DNA of 60,827 bases from an uncultured Collinsella sp. (GTDB lineage Bacteria > Actinomycetota > Coriobacteriia > Coriobacteriales > Coriobacteriaceae). The DNA lies in contig CALJDJ010000044.1 in assembly GCA_938023705.1 (NCBI GenBank), positions 1 through 60,827 of the forward strand, read 5' to 3'. The notes beneath the pieces are model-generated. The model was not told the DNA's origin. It searched no databases and worked only from the letters and a program-made list of their open reading frames with translations. Every line of letters begins with the position of its first letter. Position 1 is the first letter of the stretch. The position numbers and the translations under genes are program-made. Below, piece after piece: positions 32,393 through 39,411 of this stretch.

Positions 32393-33658
32393 ATGGAAAA
32401 TGCAAAGTTAAAGAGCAGCAAGGTTTACGCATGGGTTCTCGTGATCGCGCTCGGCCTCATGTCTGCCGGTACGACCGGATCCTATAGCGTAATCGCTGGC
32501 TCCTTCGTCGCGCCCGTGTGCGAGGAGTTCGGATTTGACTACTCCATCTTCTCGTATTACTTCACTGCAACGCTCATTGGTCTTGCAGCGGCTCTTCCGT
32601 TTGTCGGAAAACTCATCCCCAAGGTTGTTGGCAAGTTTTGGCTCCCCGTCGTCGAGCTTATTCTGCTCGCCGCTGGCGCAGGCATGGCCTTCTACACCGA
32701 AGTCTGGATGTTCATCGCAGCTGGTGCTTTGATTGGCGTTTGCTTCGCCTTCACTACCGGCGTCGCCATGTCCGATGTTATTGACCAGTGGTTCAAAAAA
32801 TCTGGCGGCCTGGCAATTGGTCTCGCTTGGGCAGTGAACTCGATTTACATGCTCATCATGAGTCCCGTCATCACCTCTGTCATTGAGGCTGCTGGCTGGA
32901 GGACTGGTTATCTGGTGCTCGCTGGCGTCTCCGCCGTGCTCATTCTTCCCGCTTCCATCCTGATTATCCGCTATAAGCCCCAGGACAAGGGCATGCTGCC
33001 CTATGGCTATGTCGAAGGCGAGACGGTCGCCGAGACCGAGGAGACGACCGAGGATAGTGCACGTGGCGTTAGCTACGCACGCGCTATTAAGTCGCCTGCA
33101 TTCTTTTTCTGCATCGGCTTCCTCTGCCTCGTTCAGCTTACTTGCTGCATGAACCAGCTGTTCCCCACCTATGCCGCCGAGGTCGGCTTTAGCCCCATGG
33201 TGGGTGGCTTCATGGTTTCCGCCGCATCGCTGTTCGACCTGTTCCTCAACCCGATCGTCGGTACCACTTGCGATAAGTTTGGCAGCACCAAGGCCATTCT
33301 GAGCTGGCTCGCCGTCTCGATTCTCTCCTTTGTCATGCTCATGATGAGCGGCGGCAACTCGACGCTCAGCATTCTTGCTGCCGGCGTTAACGACGTCATG
33401 TACGTCATCGCCGGCACCGCTCTGACCGTTTTGGTGATGGACGTCTTTGGCTCCCGTGACTTTGGTCGCATCTTCGCGCTCATCTGCTCCGTGGGCTATA
33501 TCGTCGGCGCCTTTGGCATGCCCGTCATGATGAAGGTATACGAGCTTGTCGGCTCCTTCCAGGGCGTTTTCATCTTCTGTATTGCATGCAACGTCATCAT
33601 CGGTCTGTTCTTGCTGCTGGCAAAGAAGACTGGTAAGAGCCTCTCTTGGGACGAATAG
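32393..33658 (+). CDS. MFS transporter (paralogue 2)
   Basis: This 421-residue twelve-helix carrier is closely related to the protein at 27.7 kb over its whole length (GLMSAGTTGSYSVIAGSF, SDVIDQWF, LTCCMNQLFPTYA, AFGMPVMMKVY). The central loop is acidic (EGETVAETEETTED). Its ATG has GGAG eight bases upstream, eleven bases after the carbamoyltransferase stop, so it is co-transcribed. It is the likely uptake or exchange carrier of the pathway. Two diverged copies could handle substrate and product separately. Confidence 0.87.
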   Translation: MENAKLKSSKVYAWVLVIALGLMSAGTTGSYSVIAGSFVAPVCEEFGFDYSIFSYYFTATLIGLAAALPFVGKLIPKVVGKFWLPVVELILLAAGAGMAFYTEVWMFIAAGALIGVCFAFTTGVAMSDVIDQWFKKSGGLAIGLAWAVNSIYMLIMSPVITSVIEAAGWRTGYLVLAGVSAVLILPASILIIRYKPQDKGMLPYGYVEGETVAETEETTEDSARGVSYARAIKSPAFFFCIGFLCLVQLTCCMNQLFPTYAAEVGFSPMVGGFMVSAASLFDLFLNPIVGTTCDKFGSTKAILSWLAVSILSFVMLMMSGGNSTLSILAAGVNDVMYVIAGTALTVLVMDVFGSRDFGRIFALICSVGYIVGAFGMPVMMKVYELVGSFQGVFIFCIACNVIIGLFLLLAKKTGKSLSWDE

Positions 33659-33708
33659 TTCGATTCGTCTTAGTCATACGCTGTAGGAGTTAATCTGCAG
33701 CAGCTTTA

Positions 33709-33737
33709 GGGCATCGGCTAACGCCGGTGCCCTTTTT
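33709..33737 (+). terminator. Rho-independent terminator
   Basis: The stem GGGCATCGGC (33709-33718) pairs with 33723-33732 through a TAAC loop with one G-U pair, then five T residues. It ends the deiminase/carbamoyltransferase/MFS operon. Confidence 0.9.
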
Positions 33738-33742
33738 CATGG

Positions 33743-33775
33743 AATGTGACAAAGGGACAGTCCTTTTGTCACATT
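33743..33775. repeat. Dispersed palindrome, copy 4
   Basis: The 16-base arms (AATGTGACAAAGGGAC and GTCCTTTTGTCACATT) around a central A differ at one position from perfect symmetry. It lies six bases after the preceding T tract and just before the end of the convergent membrane-protein gene. Confidence 0.88.
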
Positions 33776-33781
33776 GGGTGG

Positions 33782-34915
33782 CTAGCTCGTTTTGCCCATC
33801 AGCGTAATACGGACGCTTGGATGGGTGTACTCGTCAAACTCGTCCTCGGGATCCGTATCAAACGAGTAATACGTTTTGATGAGGTCGCCACTCGTCCTGA
33901 TAGAGATTCTCTCGTAGAGTGAGCCGTTCAAAAATGCCTGCCTAAACTCTTCGGGGAGTTTCTGCGGTGCCAAGAGCTCGGGGCTCACCGTCTTGACGTC
34001 AACGGTTTGAACGGCAGAGGAAAGCTCGTCAAGCTCGCGTTCGATGCGGGCAAGGTTATCCTCGAGGCTCGCGCTGGGGTCGACCTCTGCCGCGTAGCTC
34101 ACTTCCTTGAGCGTCCCCTTGTTGTCAAAGTCCAGATACGTATAGGTCTTCTGGGCGTCGGAGTCGCCTTCGTGCAGATAGCCGCGGACATGATAGCCGT
34201 AATCTTGATATCGCTCGTAGGGGTCATCGGCGGACACGTGCTCGCATGCGGGCTCTAATGCCTTGCGGGCGATGGCGATCTGCTCGGCCGCGGCCGCGGC
34301 GTTCTGTTGCATCTCGATGTTTCCCTGCGCCAGCTGCGGGATATAGGCACCGCACACGATTGCGAGGGGCAGTGCCACAAGCGCGACGATCCACTTTTTT
34401 GCACGGGGGATAGGCACGCCGCAGGCCTCTGCCATGGCCTTTGCGTTAGCGAAGCTCTCGGTAAGCACGTCAGCTGCAGTGGCGACGGCGCCAACGGCAG
34501 CGGCGACTTCTGCCGCGCCGCCCAGGTTGCGCGCGGTCTCGTTGTCGCTGTTCTTGAGTAGGCGCGCGGCGGCCTGCGTGCCAATAACGCCCGCGATTTG
34601 TGCCGAGCGGTCTTTCTCGGACTGCTCGACGGCGAGTCGGCGCTGCATTTCTTTCCACTGCTTGCCGCGCATGCCAAAGCGCGGCGCGAGCGCGCAATAG
34701 CAGAAGATGACGAGCTCGACGGCGGTGAGCACCAGGGCGGCTATCATGCCCGTTTCTTGGAAGCCTTCGTGATGGAAGACGATATCGTCAATCATTTCGA
34801 AGGGAATGATCAAAAATGGCAGCACAAACGCCATGGCAAGCGCCGTACCGGCAACCTTGGGGCAGATGCAATATCGCTGGATACGCTTGCGTTCTTGTTC
34901 GGAAAGTGTTGCCAT
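33782..34915 (-). CDS. Membrane protein of unknown function
   Basis: This 377-residue protein has a cytoplasmic start (MATLSEQERKRIQRYC) and helices near 22-40 and 57-80. A long amphipathic Ala-rich region (about 105-165) and a third helix (WIVALVALPLAIVCGAYI) follow. The C-terminal soluble domain (about 200-377) is probably outside and contains YERYQDYGYHVRGYL. No family is recognised. AAGGA lies eight bases before the chosen ATG. It ends next to a palindrome copy. The DUF3592 gene upstream on the same strand may form an operon with it. Confidence 0.7.
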   Translation of the reverse strand: MATLSEQERKRIQRYCICPKVAGTALAMAFVLPFLIIPFEMIDDIVFHHEGFQETGMIAALVLTAVELVIFCYCALAPRFGMRGKQWKEMQRRLAVEQSEKDRSAQIAGVIGTQAAARLLKNSDNETARNLGGAAEVAAAVGAVATAADVLTESFANAKAMAEACGVPIPRAKKWIVALVALPLAIVCGAYIPQLAQGNIEMQQNAAAAAEQIAIARKALEPACEHVSADDPYERYQDYGYHVRGYLHEGDSDAQKTYTYLDFDNKGTLKEVSYAAEVDPSASLEDNLARIERELDELSSAVQTVDVKTVSPELLAPQKLPEEFRQAFLNGSLYERISIRTSGDLIKTYYSFDTDPEDEFDEYTHPSVRITLMGKTS

Positions 34916-34978
34916 GGCTGGTCCTTGGTGTCGTGGCGGTCGTTGCGGCGCGCAGGGCGCGGGGCGCATCAGTTTGAG

Positions 34979-35506
34979 CTAGCGCTGGATAAGAAAATAG
35001 AGCAAGATGCCCGTTGCGATGAGCAGAAAGCCTGCGATGTTAAACATCAGCGTGGCAAAGTTGCCCACGATGGGGCGTTCGACATAGCTTTTGCCTGGGT
35101 TGCTGGGGTTGTAGTACACGGTCATTTGGCTACCGAGGGGCCAAAGCTGCTCCGCGAGGATGTCTAGGCGGGCGATGGGCCCCGTCTGTACGTGCAGCCA
35201 GCCCTTGGGGTCTTCGTAGGCGGCGGCTTGCGCGCGGATGGGGAGCCCCGACAAGCTTTTGGTCTTTATGCCGCGGAATTGTTTTGTCGCGCGGTATTGC
35301 GTGCCGTTGACGGTGTATTCCAAAACGGGATACATCCTGCCTTCGCCCATAAAGCGATGGTCGATGACCGTTCCCATGGTCACGGCGGTGCAGGTCTTGG
35401 CTTTCTTGCGGGCGGCGGCCTTCATGAGCATGCCCGCTCCTATAAGCAGGATGCCGATGCCCCCAACCAAGATGAGCGCGAGCAGGGATATCTGCGACGT
35501 GGTCAC
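34979..35506 (-). CDS. DUF3592-type membrane protein
   Basis: This 175-residue protein has an N-terminal helix (LLALILVGGIGILLIGAGML) and a C-terminal helix (TLMFNIAGFLLIATGILLYF). They bracket a beta-rich domain with VTMGTVIDHRF, YPVLEYTVNGTQY and VYYNPSNPGKSYVE, which is the DUF3592 pattern. Family function is unknown. The start is GTG with AAAGGAG about six bases upstream. It lies 63 bases upstream of the larger membrane protein gene on the same strand. Confidence 0.8.
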   Translation of the reverse strand: MTTSQISLLALILVGGIGILLIGAGMLMKAAARKKAKTCTAVTMGTVIDHRFMGEGRMYPVLEYTVNGTQYRATKQFRGIKTKSLSGLPIRAQAAAYEDPKGWLHVQTGPIARLDILAEQLWPLGSQMTVYYNPSNPGKSYVERPIVGNFATLMFNIAGFLLIATGILLYFLIQR

Positions 35507-35578
35507 GGCGTTCTCCTTTGGCGCGATACCGTCATATGTGACTCAGTATAGAGAACCCCCGCCCTCGGTGGGCGTATT

Positions 35579-35609
35579 ATGTGGCAAAGGGACAGTCCCT
35601 TTGTCACAT
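35579..35609. repeat. Dispersed palindrome, copy 5
   Basis: The 15-base arms (ATGTGGCAAAGGGAC and GTCCCTTTGTCACAT) flank a central A, with one mismatch. It lies 15 bases before the tRNA-dihydrouridine synthase start, so here it sits in a 5' leader rather than at a 3' end. Confidence 0.85.
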
Positions 35610-35623
35610 TGATTTGAGAATGG

Positions 35624-36583
35624 ATGTTGATGTATTTATCGCTGGCCCCTATGGAGGGGATTACCGGGCATGTGTTCCGTCGCGTGCATGCGGAGTGCTT
35701 CGGCGCGCTCGATTGTTATTACACGCCGTTTTTGCCGCCGCCGCGGGTGGGCAATCGCTTTGGCGGCAAGGCGTTTAAAGAGGTCGATCCTGCCAACAAC
35801 CAGGGACTTAACGTGGTGCCCCAGCTGATGTCCAAGAATGCGGACGAGTTTGTGTGGGCGGCGCAGGTGCTTGCCGATATGGGTTACCGCGAGGTCAACC
35901 TCAACCTTGGCTGCCCTTCGGGAACGGTGGTCGCGAAGGGCAAGGGTTCGGGCTTTCTGCGCAATTTGGATGAGCTCGAGGTGTTCTTGAGCGACGTGTG
36001 CGAACGCTCGCCCTTGCCGGTGTCGGTCAAGACCAGACTGGGGCTCGAATGCGATGACGAGTACGAGCGCGTGCTCGACCTCTATTGCCGAATGCCGCTG
36101 GCGGAATTGATCGTGCATCCGCGCGTGCAAAAGGACCGTTATACGGGCTCACCGCGCAAAGAGTTTTACGGCGAGACGCTGGAACGGGCGCCGTTCCCCG
36201 TGGCCTATAACGGCGACATCTTTGATCTTGAGGACATGGATGCGCTGGTGAAGGCCTATCCCGGAACACGCCACGTAATGTTGGGGCGCGGCTTGCTTGC
36301 GAATCCCGCGCTGGCTCGCATGGTTAAGGGCGACCCTGCCGCTACCGCCGCTGAGCTGCAACGCTTCCATGACATGCTGTTTGCGGCCTATGCGGACGAG
36401 ATTGGGGGCAACGCGGTCTTTCGCATGAAGGAGTGGTGGTTCTACGCCAAATGCGCCTTCGCCGATCCCGCGACCGTTCACAAACTCGTACGCAAGACCA
36501 AAAAGGTCGATGAATACCGTGCCGCTGTCGACCGTGTCTTTCGCGAGCAGCAGCTTGCGCCCATCGCCCGCTTTTGTGGCTAA
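35624..36583 (+). CDS. tRNA-dihydrouridine synthase (Dus family)
   Basis: This 319-residue FMN enzyme reduces uridines in tRNA using NADPH. Signature regions are LAPMEGITGHVFR (7-19), VNLNLGCPSGTVVAKGKG with the catalytic Cys, VKTRLG and HPRVQKDRYTG. VMLGRGLLANP is the FMN phosphate loop. The length is typical. The ribosome site is weak (GAGAATGG); a second ATG at 35630 is equally possible. The gene stands alone. The exact Dus subtype cannot be fixed by eye. Confidence 0.9.
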   Translation: MLMYLSLAPMEGITGHVFRRVHAECFGALDCYYTPFLPPPRVGNRFGGKAFKEVDPANNQGLNVVPQLMSKNADEFVWAAQVLADMGYREVNLNLGCPSGTVVAKGKGSGFLRNLDELEVFLSDVCERSPLPVSVKTRLGLECDDEYERVLDLYCRMPLAELIVHPRVQKDRYTGSPRKEFYGETLERAPFPVAYNGDIFDLEDMDALVKAYPGTRHVMLGRGLLANPALARMVKGDPAATAAELQRFHDMLFAAYADEIGGNAVFRMKEWWFYAKCAFADPATVHKLVRKTKKVDEYRAAVDRVFREQQLAPIARFCG

Positions 36584-36641
36584 ATGATCCCTTGGGGACG
36601 GAGAAGAACGGATCGCCTGTGCCGGACCCATGCAAAAAACT

Positions 36642-36694
36642 GTACGCCAGCATCCAAGGATGTCGAAAAAAATCGTTTTTGGATGCTGACGTAC
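36642..36694. repeat. Long imperfect hairpin, left flank of RHH module
   Basis: Arms 36642-36657 (GTACGCCAGCATCCAA) and 36679-36694 pair with one mismatch around an A-rich centre. A nearly identical element lies at 37191-37243. The two copies bracket a small ribbon-helix-helix operon. This copy may also end the dihydrouridine synthase transcript. Confidence 0.8.
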
Positions 36695-36714
36695 ATGTTT
36701 GGTTCGGCAGGGGA

Positions 36715-36981
36715 CTAGGCAATCATTGCATCGAGTGTAATGAGTTCCCTGAGTCGCTCCGTGCGCGTTTGCCCATGGCGCTTTGCCTTTGCGTCAAATG
36801 CTTCAAGAACCGATTCGCCCACACGTGCCGATAAAACAACGCTTGGTTCATCGGAAATCGGCGGCCTTCCCAACTTGACGGTGTGGCCCTTCGGCCACTC
36901 ATCTTTTTCGTATGCCGCTGCGGCTTTTTCTAGCTCACCGGGAGCAAACCCCATCATCTTTTCGAGCTGTTTAGCGTCCAT
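36715..36981 (-). CDS. Ribbon-helix-helix DNA-binding protein (antitoxin-like)
   Basis: This is an 88-residue protein. The C-terminal half (DEPSVVLSARVGESVLEAFD, then TRTERLRELI) fits a CopG/RHH fold, and the N-terminal half is an acidic helical extension. AGGAGG sits five bases before the ATG and overlaps the stop of a 35-residue upstream frame, so the two are translated together. Proteins of this type usually autorepress a toxin-antitoxin operon. Two 10-bp palindromes cover the promoter 130 bases upstream. No recognisable toxin is adjacent. Confidence 0.75.
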   Translation of the reverse strand: MDAKQLEKMMGFAPGELEKAAAAYEKDEWPKGHTVKLGRPPISDEPSVVLSARVGESVLEAFDAKAKRHGQTRTERLRELITLDAMIA

Positions 36982-36989
36982 AGCGCCTC

Positions 36990-37097
36990 CTATCGATCGA
37001 TTCCGATTTCCCTGAGCACCTTGCGCGTAGGAGGGACAAGGGCGTGGTAAATGATGTAACCATCCCGATCGGGGCAACATCGAGCGATGAGCTCCAT
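36990..37097 (-). CDS. Small 35-residue frame preceding RHH gene
   Basis: The frame starts MELIARCCPDRDGYII and ends LREIGIDR, with GAGAAG eight bases before the ATG. It is the first frame after a good promoter (TTGTAT, 17 bp, TATACA), and its stop overlaps the ribosome site of the RHH gene. It is too short for a known toxin. It may be a truncated toxin or a coupling peptide. No family is recognised. Confidence 0.4.
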   Translation of the reverse strand: MELIARCCPDRDGYIIYHALVPPTRKVLREIGIDR

Positions 37098-37113
37098 GAG
37101 GCGGCTTCTCTTT

Positions 37114-37143
37114 TTGTATACAATTTTGTAGACAAAAATACAA
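37114..37143 (-). promoter_or_regulatory. Promoter with tandem operator palindromes for RHH operon
   Basis: On the minus strand -35 TTGTAT (37143-37138) and -10 TATACA (37120-37115) are spaced 17 bp. The perfect palindrome TTGTATACAA (37114-37123) and its near copy TTGTAGACAA (37126-37135) are centred 12 bp apart across the promoter. This fits cooperative binding of RHH dimers and hence autoregulation. Confidence 0.6.
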
Positions 37144-37146
37144 GTA

Positions 37147-37175
37147 ACTAGTCATTTAAGAACGTCCCCAACGAC
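37147..37175 (-). repeat. Dispersed 29-bp element, copy A
   Basis: On the minus strand the element reads GTCGTTGGGGACGTTC followed by TTAAATGACTAGT. It recurs on the plus strand at 47325-47353 with two differences. It lies between the RHH promoter and the right-hand hairpin. Confidence 0.75.
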
Positions 37176-37190
37176 TGCCCACAAATAGCT

Positions 37191-37243
37191 GTACGTCAGC
37201 ATCCAAAGATGTCGAAAAATATCGACTTTGGATGCTGACGTAC
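37191..37243. repeat. Long perfect hairpin, right flank of RHH module
   Basis: A perfect 18-bp stem (GTACGTCAGCATCCAAAG, 37191-37208, with 37226-37243) surrounds an A-rich loop containing a further GTCGA/TCGAC pairing. It is the second copy of the element at 36642. Both are followed by ATGTTTG in the same orientation, so they are direct repeats of a palindrome. Confidence 0.85.
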
Positions 37244-37296
37244 ATGTTTGTGCCGTATGGGTTTGTGCGTTGGGGCCGGCCGACCGCAATAGAACG

Positions 37297-37542
37297 CTAG
37301 AGCAGGTTCTTCTGTATCCACGCGATGATGTCGCCCGACTCGTAGAGTGGCGTGCCGTCAATGAACAGGCAGGGAACTTGGCGCTTTCCGCCGACGGCGA
37401 TGAGCGTCTGCTCGGCATCGGAATCGGTCGAGATATTACGCTCGGGGATGGTCACGCCGTTATCGGCCAGGAAACGCTTGACCTTTATGCAATACGGGCA
37501 GCCGGTCATAACGTAGAGCGCGAGCTCGTGATCAGTAGCCAT
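37297..37542 (-). CDS. Glutaredoxin-like protein
   Basis: This 81-residue thioredoxin-fold protein has the dithiol site C15-P-Y-C18 and the cis-Pro segment QVPCLFIDG, followed by LYESGDIIAWI. It would reduce disulfides or mixed disulfides in the cytoplasm. GGAG lies five bases before the ATG. An upstream in-frame start would add an unlikely tail. It stands alone, 51 bases after the XRE/TipAS regulator gene on the same strand, so the two may be co-transcribed. Confidence 0.88.
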   Translation of the reverse strand: MATDHELALYVMTGCPYCIKVKRFLADNGVTIPERNISTDSDAEQTLIAVGGKRQVPCLFIDGTPLYESGDIIAWIQKNLL

Positions 37543-37593
37543 AGGTCTCCAATCGGTTGAGGTTTCGATTGAAATACCCAAAGCCGCCGCGGT

Positions 37594-38421
37594 CTATGCA
37601 CGCGTCAACGACGACTCGATTGCCTGTACCAGAAACGCCGTGGCGCCGGTGCCGCAGGGCTTGTCGTAGTAGTCAACAAAGCGCTGGTCGGCAAGATAGC
37701 CGTGGGCGAGGCCCAAGTACGCCTCGTCTTGGGGCTCGCATCCCCAGTTGAGAGCAATCCAGCGACGATGCATCGCGACAAGCTTGCGAGCCTCGCTTCC
37801 ATCCGGTTCGCCGTCGCTCATGGCAATCGAGAGCTGGCCCAGAATAGCGCGTTCAAGTTCCTTCATGTCGTTCCATGTCTGAGGATCCATATCCAGTAAC
37901 GTTTCGTTTGCTGCATCGATAGCCTCATCGCCATAGCGCGCCCGCGCTTCGGCGCCGTAGCGCTCCTCGTTTTCTTGCACGGCGCGCCAGCGTTCCAGTT
38001 GCGGCAGCACGGCGCCCATGAGCGAGACAGCTTCGTCGAGCGACATACCGGTGTTTTGTGCCAGGCGCGGGGCACAATCCTCGATCATTGCCTCCATCGT
38101 AGTGTCGTAGGTGTACTTGCCGTGGTCGTAGCACCACTTGCAGTAATGATCGGTCGCGGTGCCCGCAGCATCGGTGCCGCAGTCGTCGGGTGTGAGCACC
38201 ATGCCGCAGCTCTGGCAATAGTGCTCGGGCATTTCGAGCAGGTGGGACAGCGGTTCTCCGGTTACGGCGGCAATGAGCTTCATCATGTCGATGCCCGGGG
38301 TGACTTCGCCGCGCTCCCAGCGGCTGACGGCTTGGCGCGTGACATAGAGCTTGGCGGCAAGCTGCTCTTGGGTAAGGTTGTTGGCGCGACGGACGGCGAT
38401 GAGTTTTTCTGCAAAGGCCAT
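37594..38421 (-). CDS. XRE-family regulator with zinc ribbon and TipAS-like domain
   Basis: This 275-residue protein has three parts. Residues 1-60 form an XRE helix-turn-helix (LTQEQLAAKLYVTRQAVSRW). Cysteines 69, 72, 94 and 97 form a zinc-ribbon-like knuckle. The last 90 residues (HRRWIALNWGCEPQDEAYLG, LADQRFVDYYDKPCGTGATA) resemble the TipAS drug-recognition domain. TipAS normally sits behind a MerR domain and binds thiopeptides. AAAGGAG lies about six bases before the ATG. It probably senses a small molecule; the glutaredoxin downstream may be part of its response. Confidence 0.8.
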   Translation of the reverse strand: MAFAEKLIAVRRANNLTQEQLAAKLYVTRQAVSRWERGEVTPGIDMMKLIAAVTGEPLSHLLEMPEHYCQSCGMVLTPDDCGTDAAGTATDHYCKWCYDHGKYTYDTTMEAMIEDCAPRLAQNTGMSLDEAVSLMGAVLPQLERWRAVQENEERYGAEARARYGDEAIDAANETLLDMDPQTWNDMKELERAILGQLSIAMSDGEPDGSEARKLVAMHRRWIALNWGCEPQDEAYLGLAHGYLADQRFVDYYDKPCGTGATAFLVQAIESSLTRA

Positions 38422-38548
38422 AACGGCTCCTTTCTGCTGCTTGTTGGCTTAAGCATACGCGGCGGCCGACGCCCTTCCAAGCAACCGTTGGTTGCAAAAG
38501 GGGCGGTCGCGGTGAGGGATTACGCGCATCGCGCATGCCCTCATGCCG

Positions 38549-38554
38549 TACAAT
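38549..38554 (+). promoter_or_regulatory. -10 box suggesting a leaderless trmO transcript
   Basis: TACAAT ends seven bases before the A of the trmO ATG, so transcription would start at or next to the start codon. No ribosome site is present upstream. Leaderless starts are common in actinobacteria. Confidence 0.4.
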
Positions 38555-38561
38555 GACCGGC

Positions 38562-39299
38562 ATGAAACCTATTGCACACATACATACCGACCTGCCGCAA
38601 AAGTTCGGCATCCCGCGCAACAGCTTTTTGGCGCCCCATCTTGAGGGACGCATCGTCTTTGAGCCGGAATTTGCCTCCAGCGCGGCAGTTGAGGGTCTGG
38701 ACTCCTTCTCTCACCTGTGGCTGCTCTGGCGCTTTGAAAACGGAACACCCGGCGGCGCGGCCGAAGACATCGCCGCCGATGCCAAGACACAGGATAGGTC
38801 CGGCACCAACGCCAAGTGGTCGAAGACCGTGCGTCCGCCGCGCTTGGGTGGAGCCGAGCGCGTGGGCGTATTTGCCACGCGCAGCCCGTTTCGACCTAAT
38901 CCCATTGGGCTTACCTGCGTCAAACTCGATCATGTCGGGCTTACCGACGATGGCCCCATCATCCATGTGCTAGGGGCCGATCTGCGTGACGGCACGCCCA
39001 TCTACGACATTAAGCCCTACATTCCGTTTGCGGACTGCCACTCGGATGCGACCGGCGGCTGGATTGAGGATGCGCCGTGGCAAGAGCTCGACGTTGACTT
39101 CCCGCAAGCGCTGCAGGAGATGGTCCCGCCCACGAAGCTCCCCGGGTTGGTCGAGGTCCTTCGCCAAGATCCGCGCCGCGCGGGTAGCAAGCACGAGCCA
39201 AACCGCATTTACCACTTGGCTTACGCTGGGCTCGACATATCCTTTACGGTTGACGGATCCAAGTTGACGGTAACCGCCGTCAACGACGCGCGGGACTAG
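38562..39299 (+). CDS. trmO: tRNA (t6A37) N6-methyltransferase TrmO/TsaA
   Basis: This 245-residue SAM-dependent enzyme methylates N6-threonylcarbamoyladenosine at position 37 of tRNA-Thr. Conserved parts are the early beta-barrel with GIPRNSFLA, DSFSHLWLLWRF (about 49-60), VGVFATRSPFRPNPIGLT and LGADLRDGTPIYDIKPYIP. The C-terminal RIYHLAYAGLDI segment is also typical. The length fits the E. coli protein. In-frame ATGs at 38535 and 38553 are possible, but 38562 matches family starts and a leaderless transcript. Confidence 0.9.
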   Translation: MKPIAHIHTDLPQKFGIPRNSFLAPHLEGRIVFEPEFASSAAVEGLDSFSHLWLLWRFENGTPGGAAEDIAADAKTQDRSGTNAKWSKTVRPPRLGGAERVGVFATRSPFRPNPIGLTCVKLDHVGLTDDGPIIHVLGADLRDGTPIYDIKPYIPFADCHSDATGGWIEDAPWQELDVDFPQALQEMVPPTKLPGLVEVLRQDPRRAGSKHEPNRIYHLAYAGLDISFTVDGSKLTVTAVNDARD

Positions 39300-39411
39300 C
39301 CAGCCATTCGATGGCGCTCGCCAAATTCAACGCCAAACCCCGTGCCAAAATCGCCCACGCTGGTGGACAATAACGCCTATCAAAACAATCCGCTTTGCAC
39401 GGGAGCTCAGC

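Noticed and set aside
36642..37243. CRISPR array
   Set aside because: There are only two palindromic repeats, about 550 bp apart with coding sequence between them. There is no regular spacer pattern and no cas gene.
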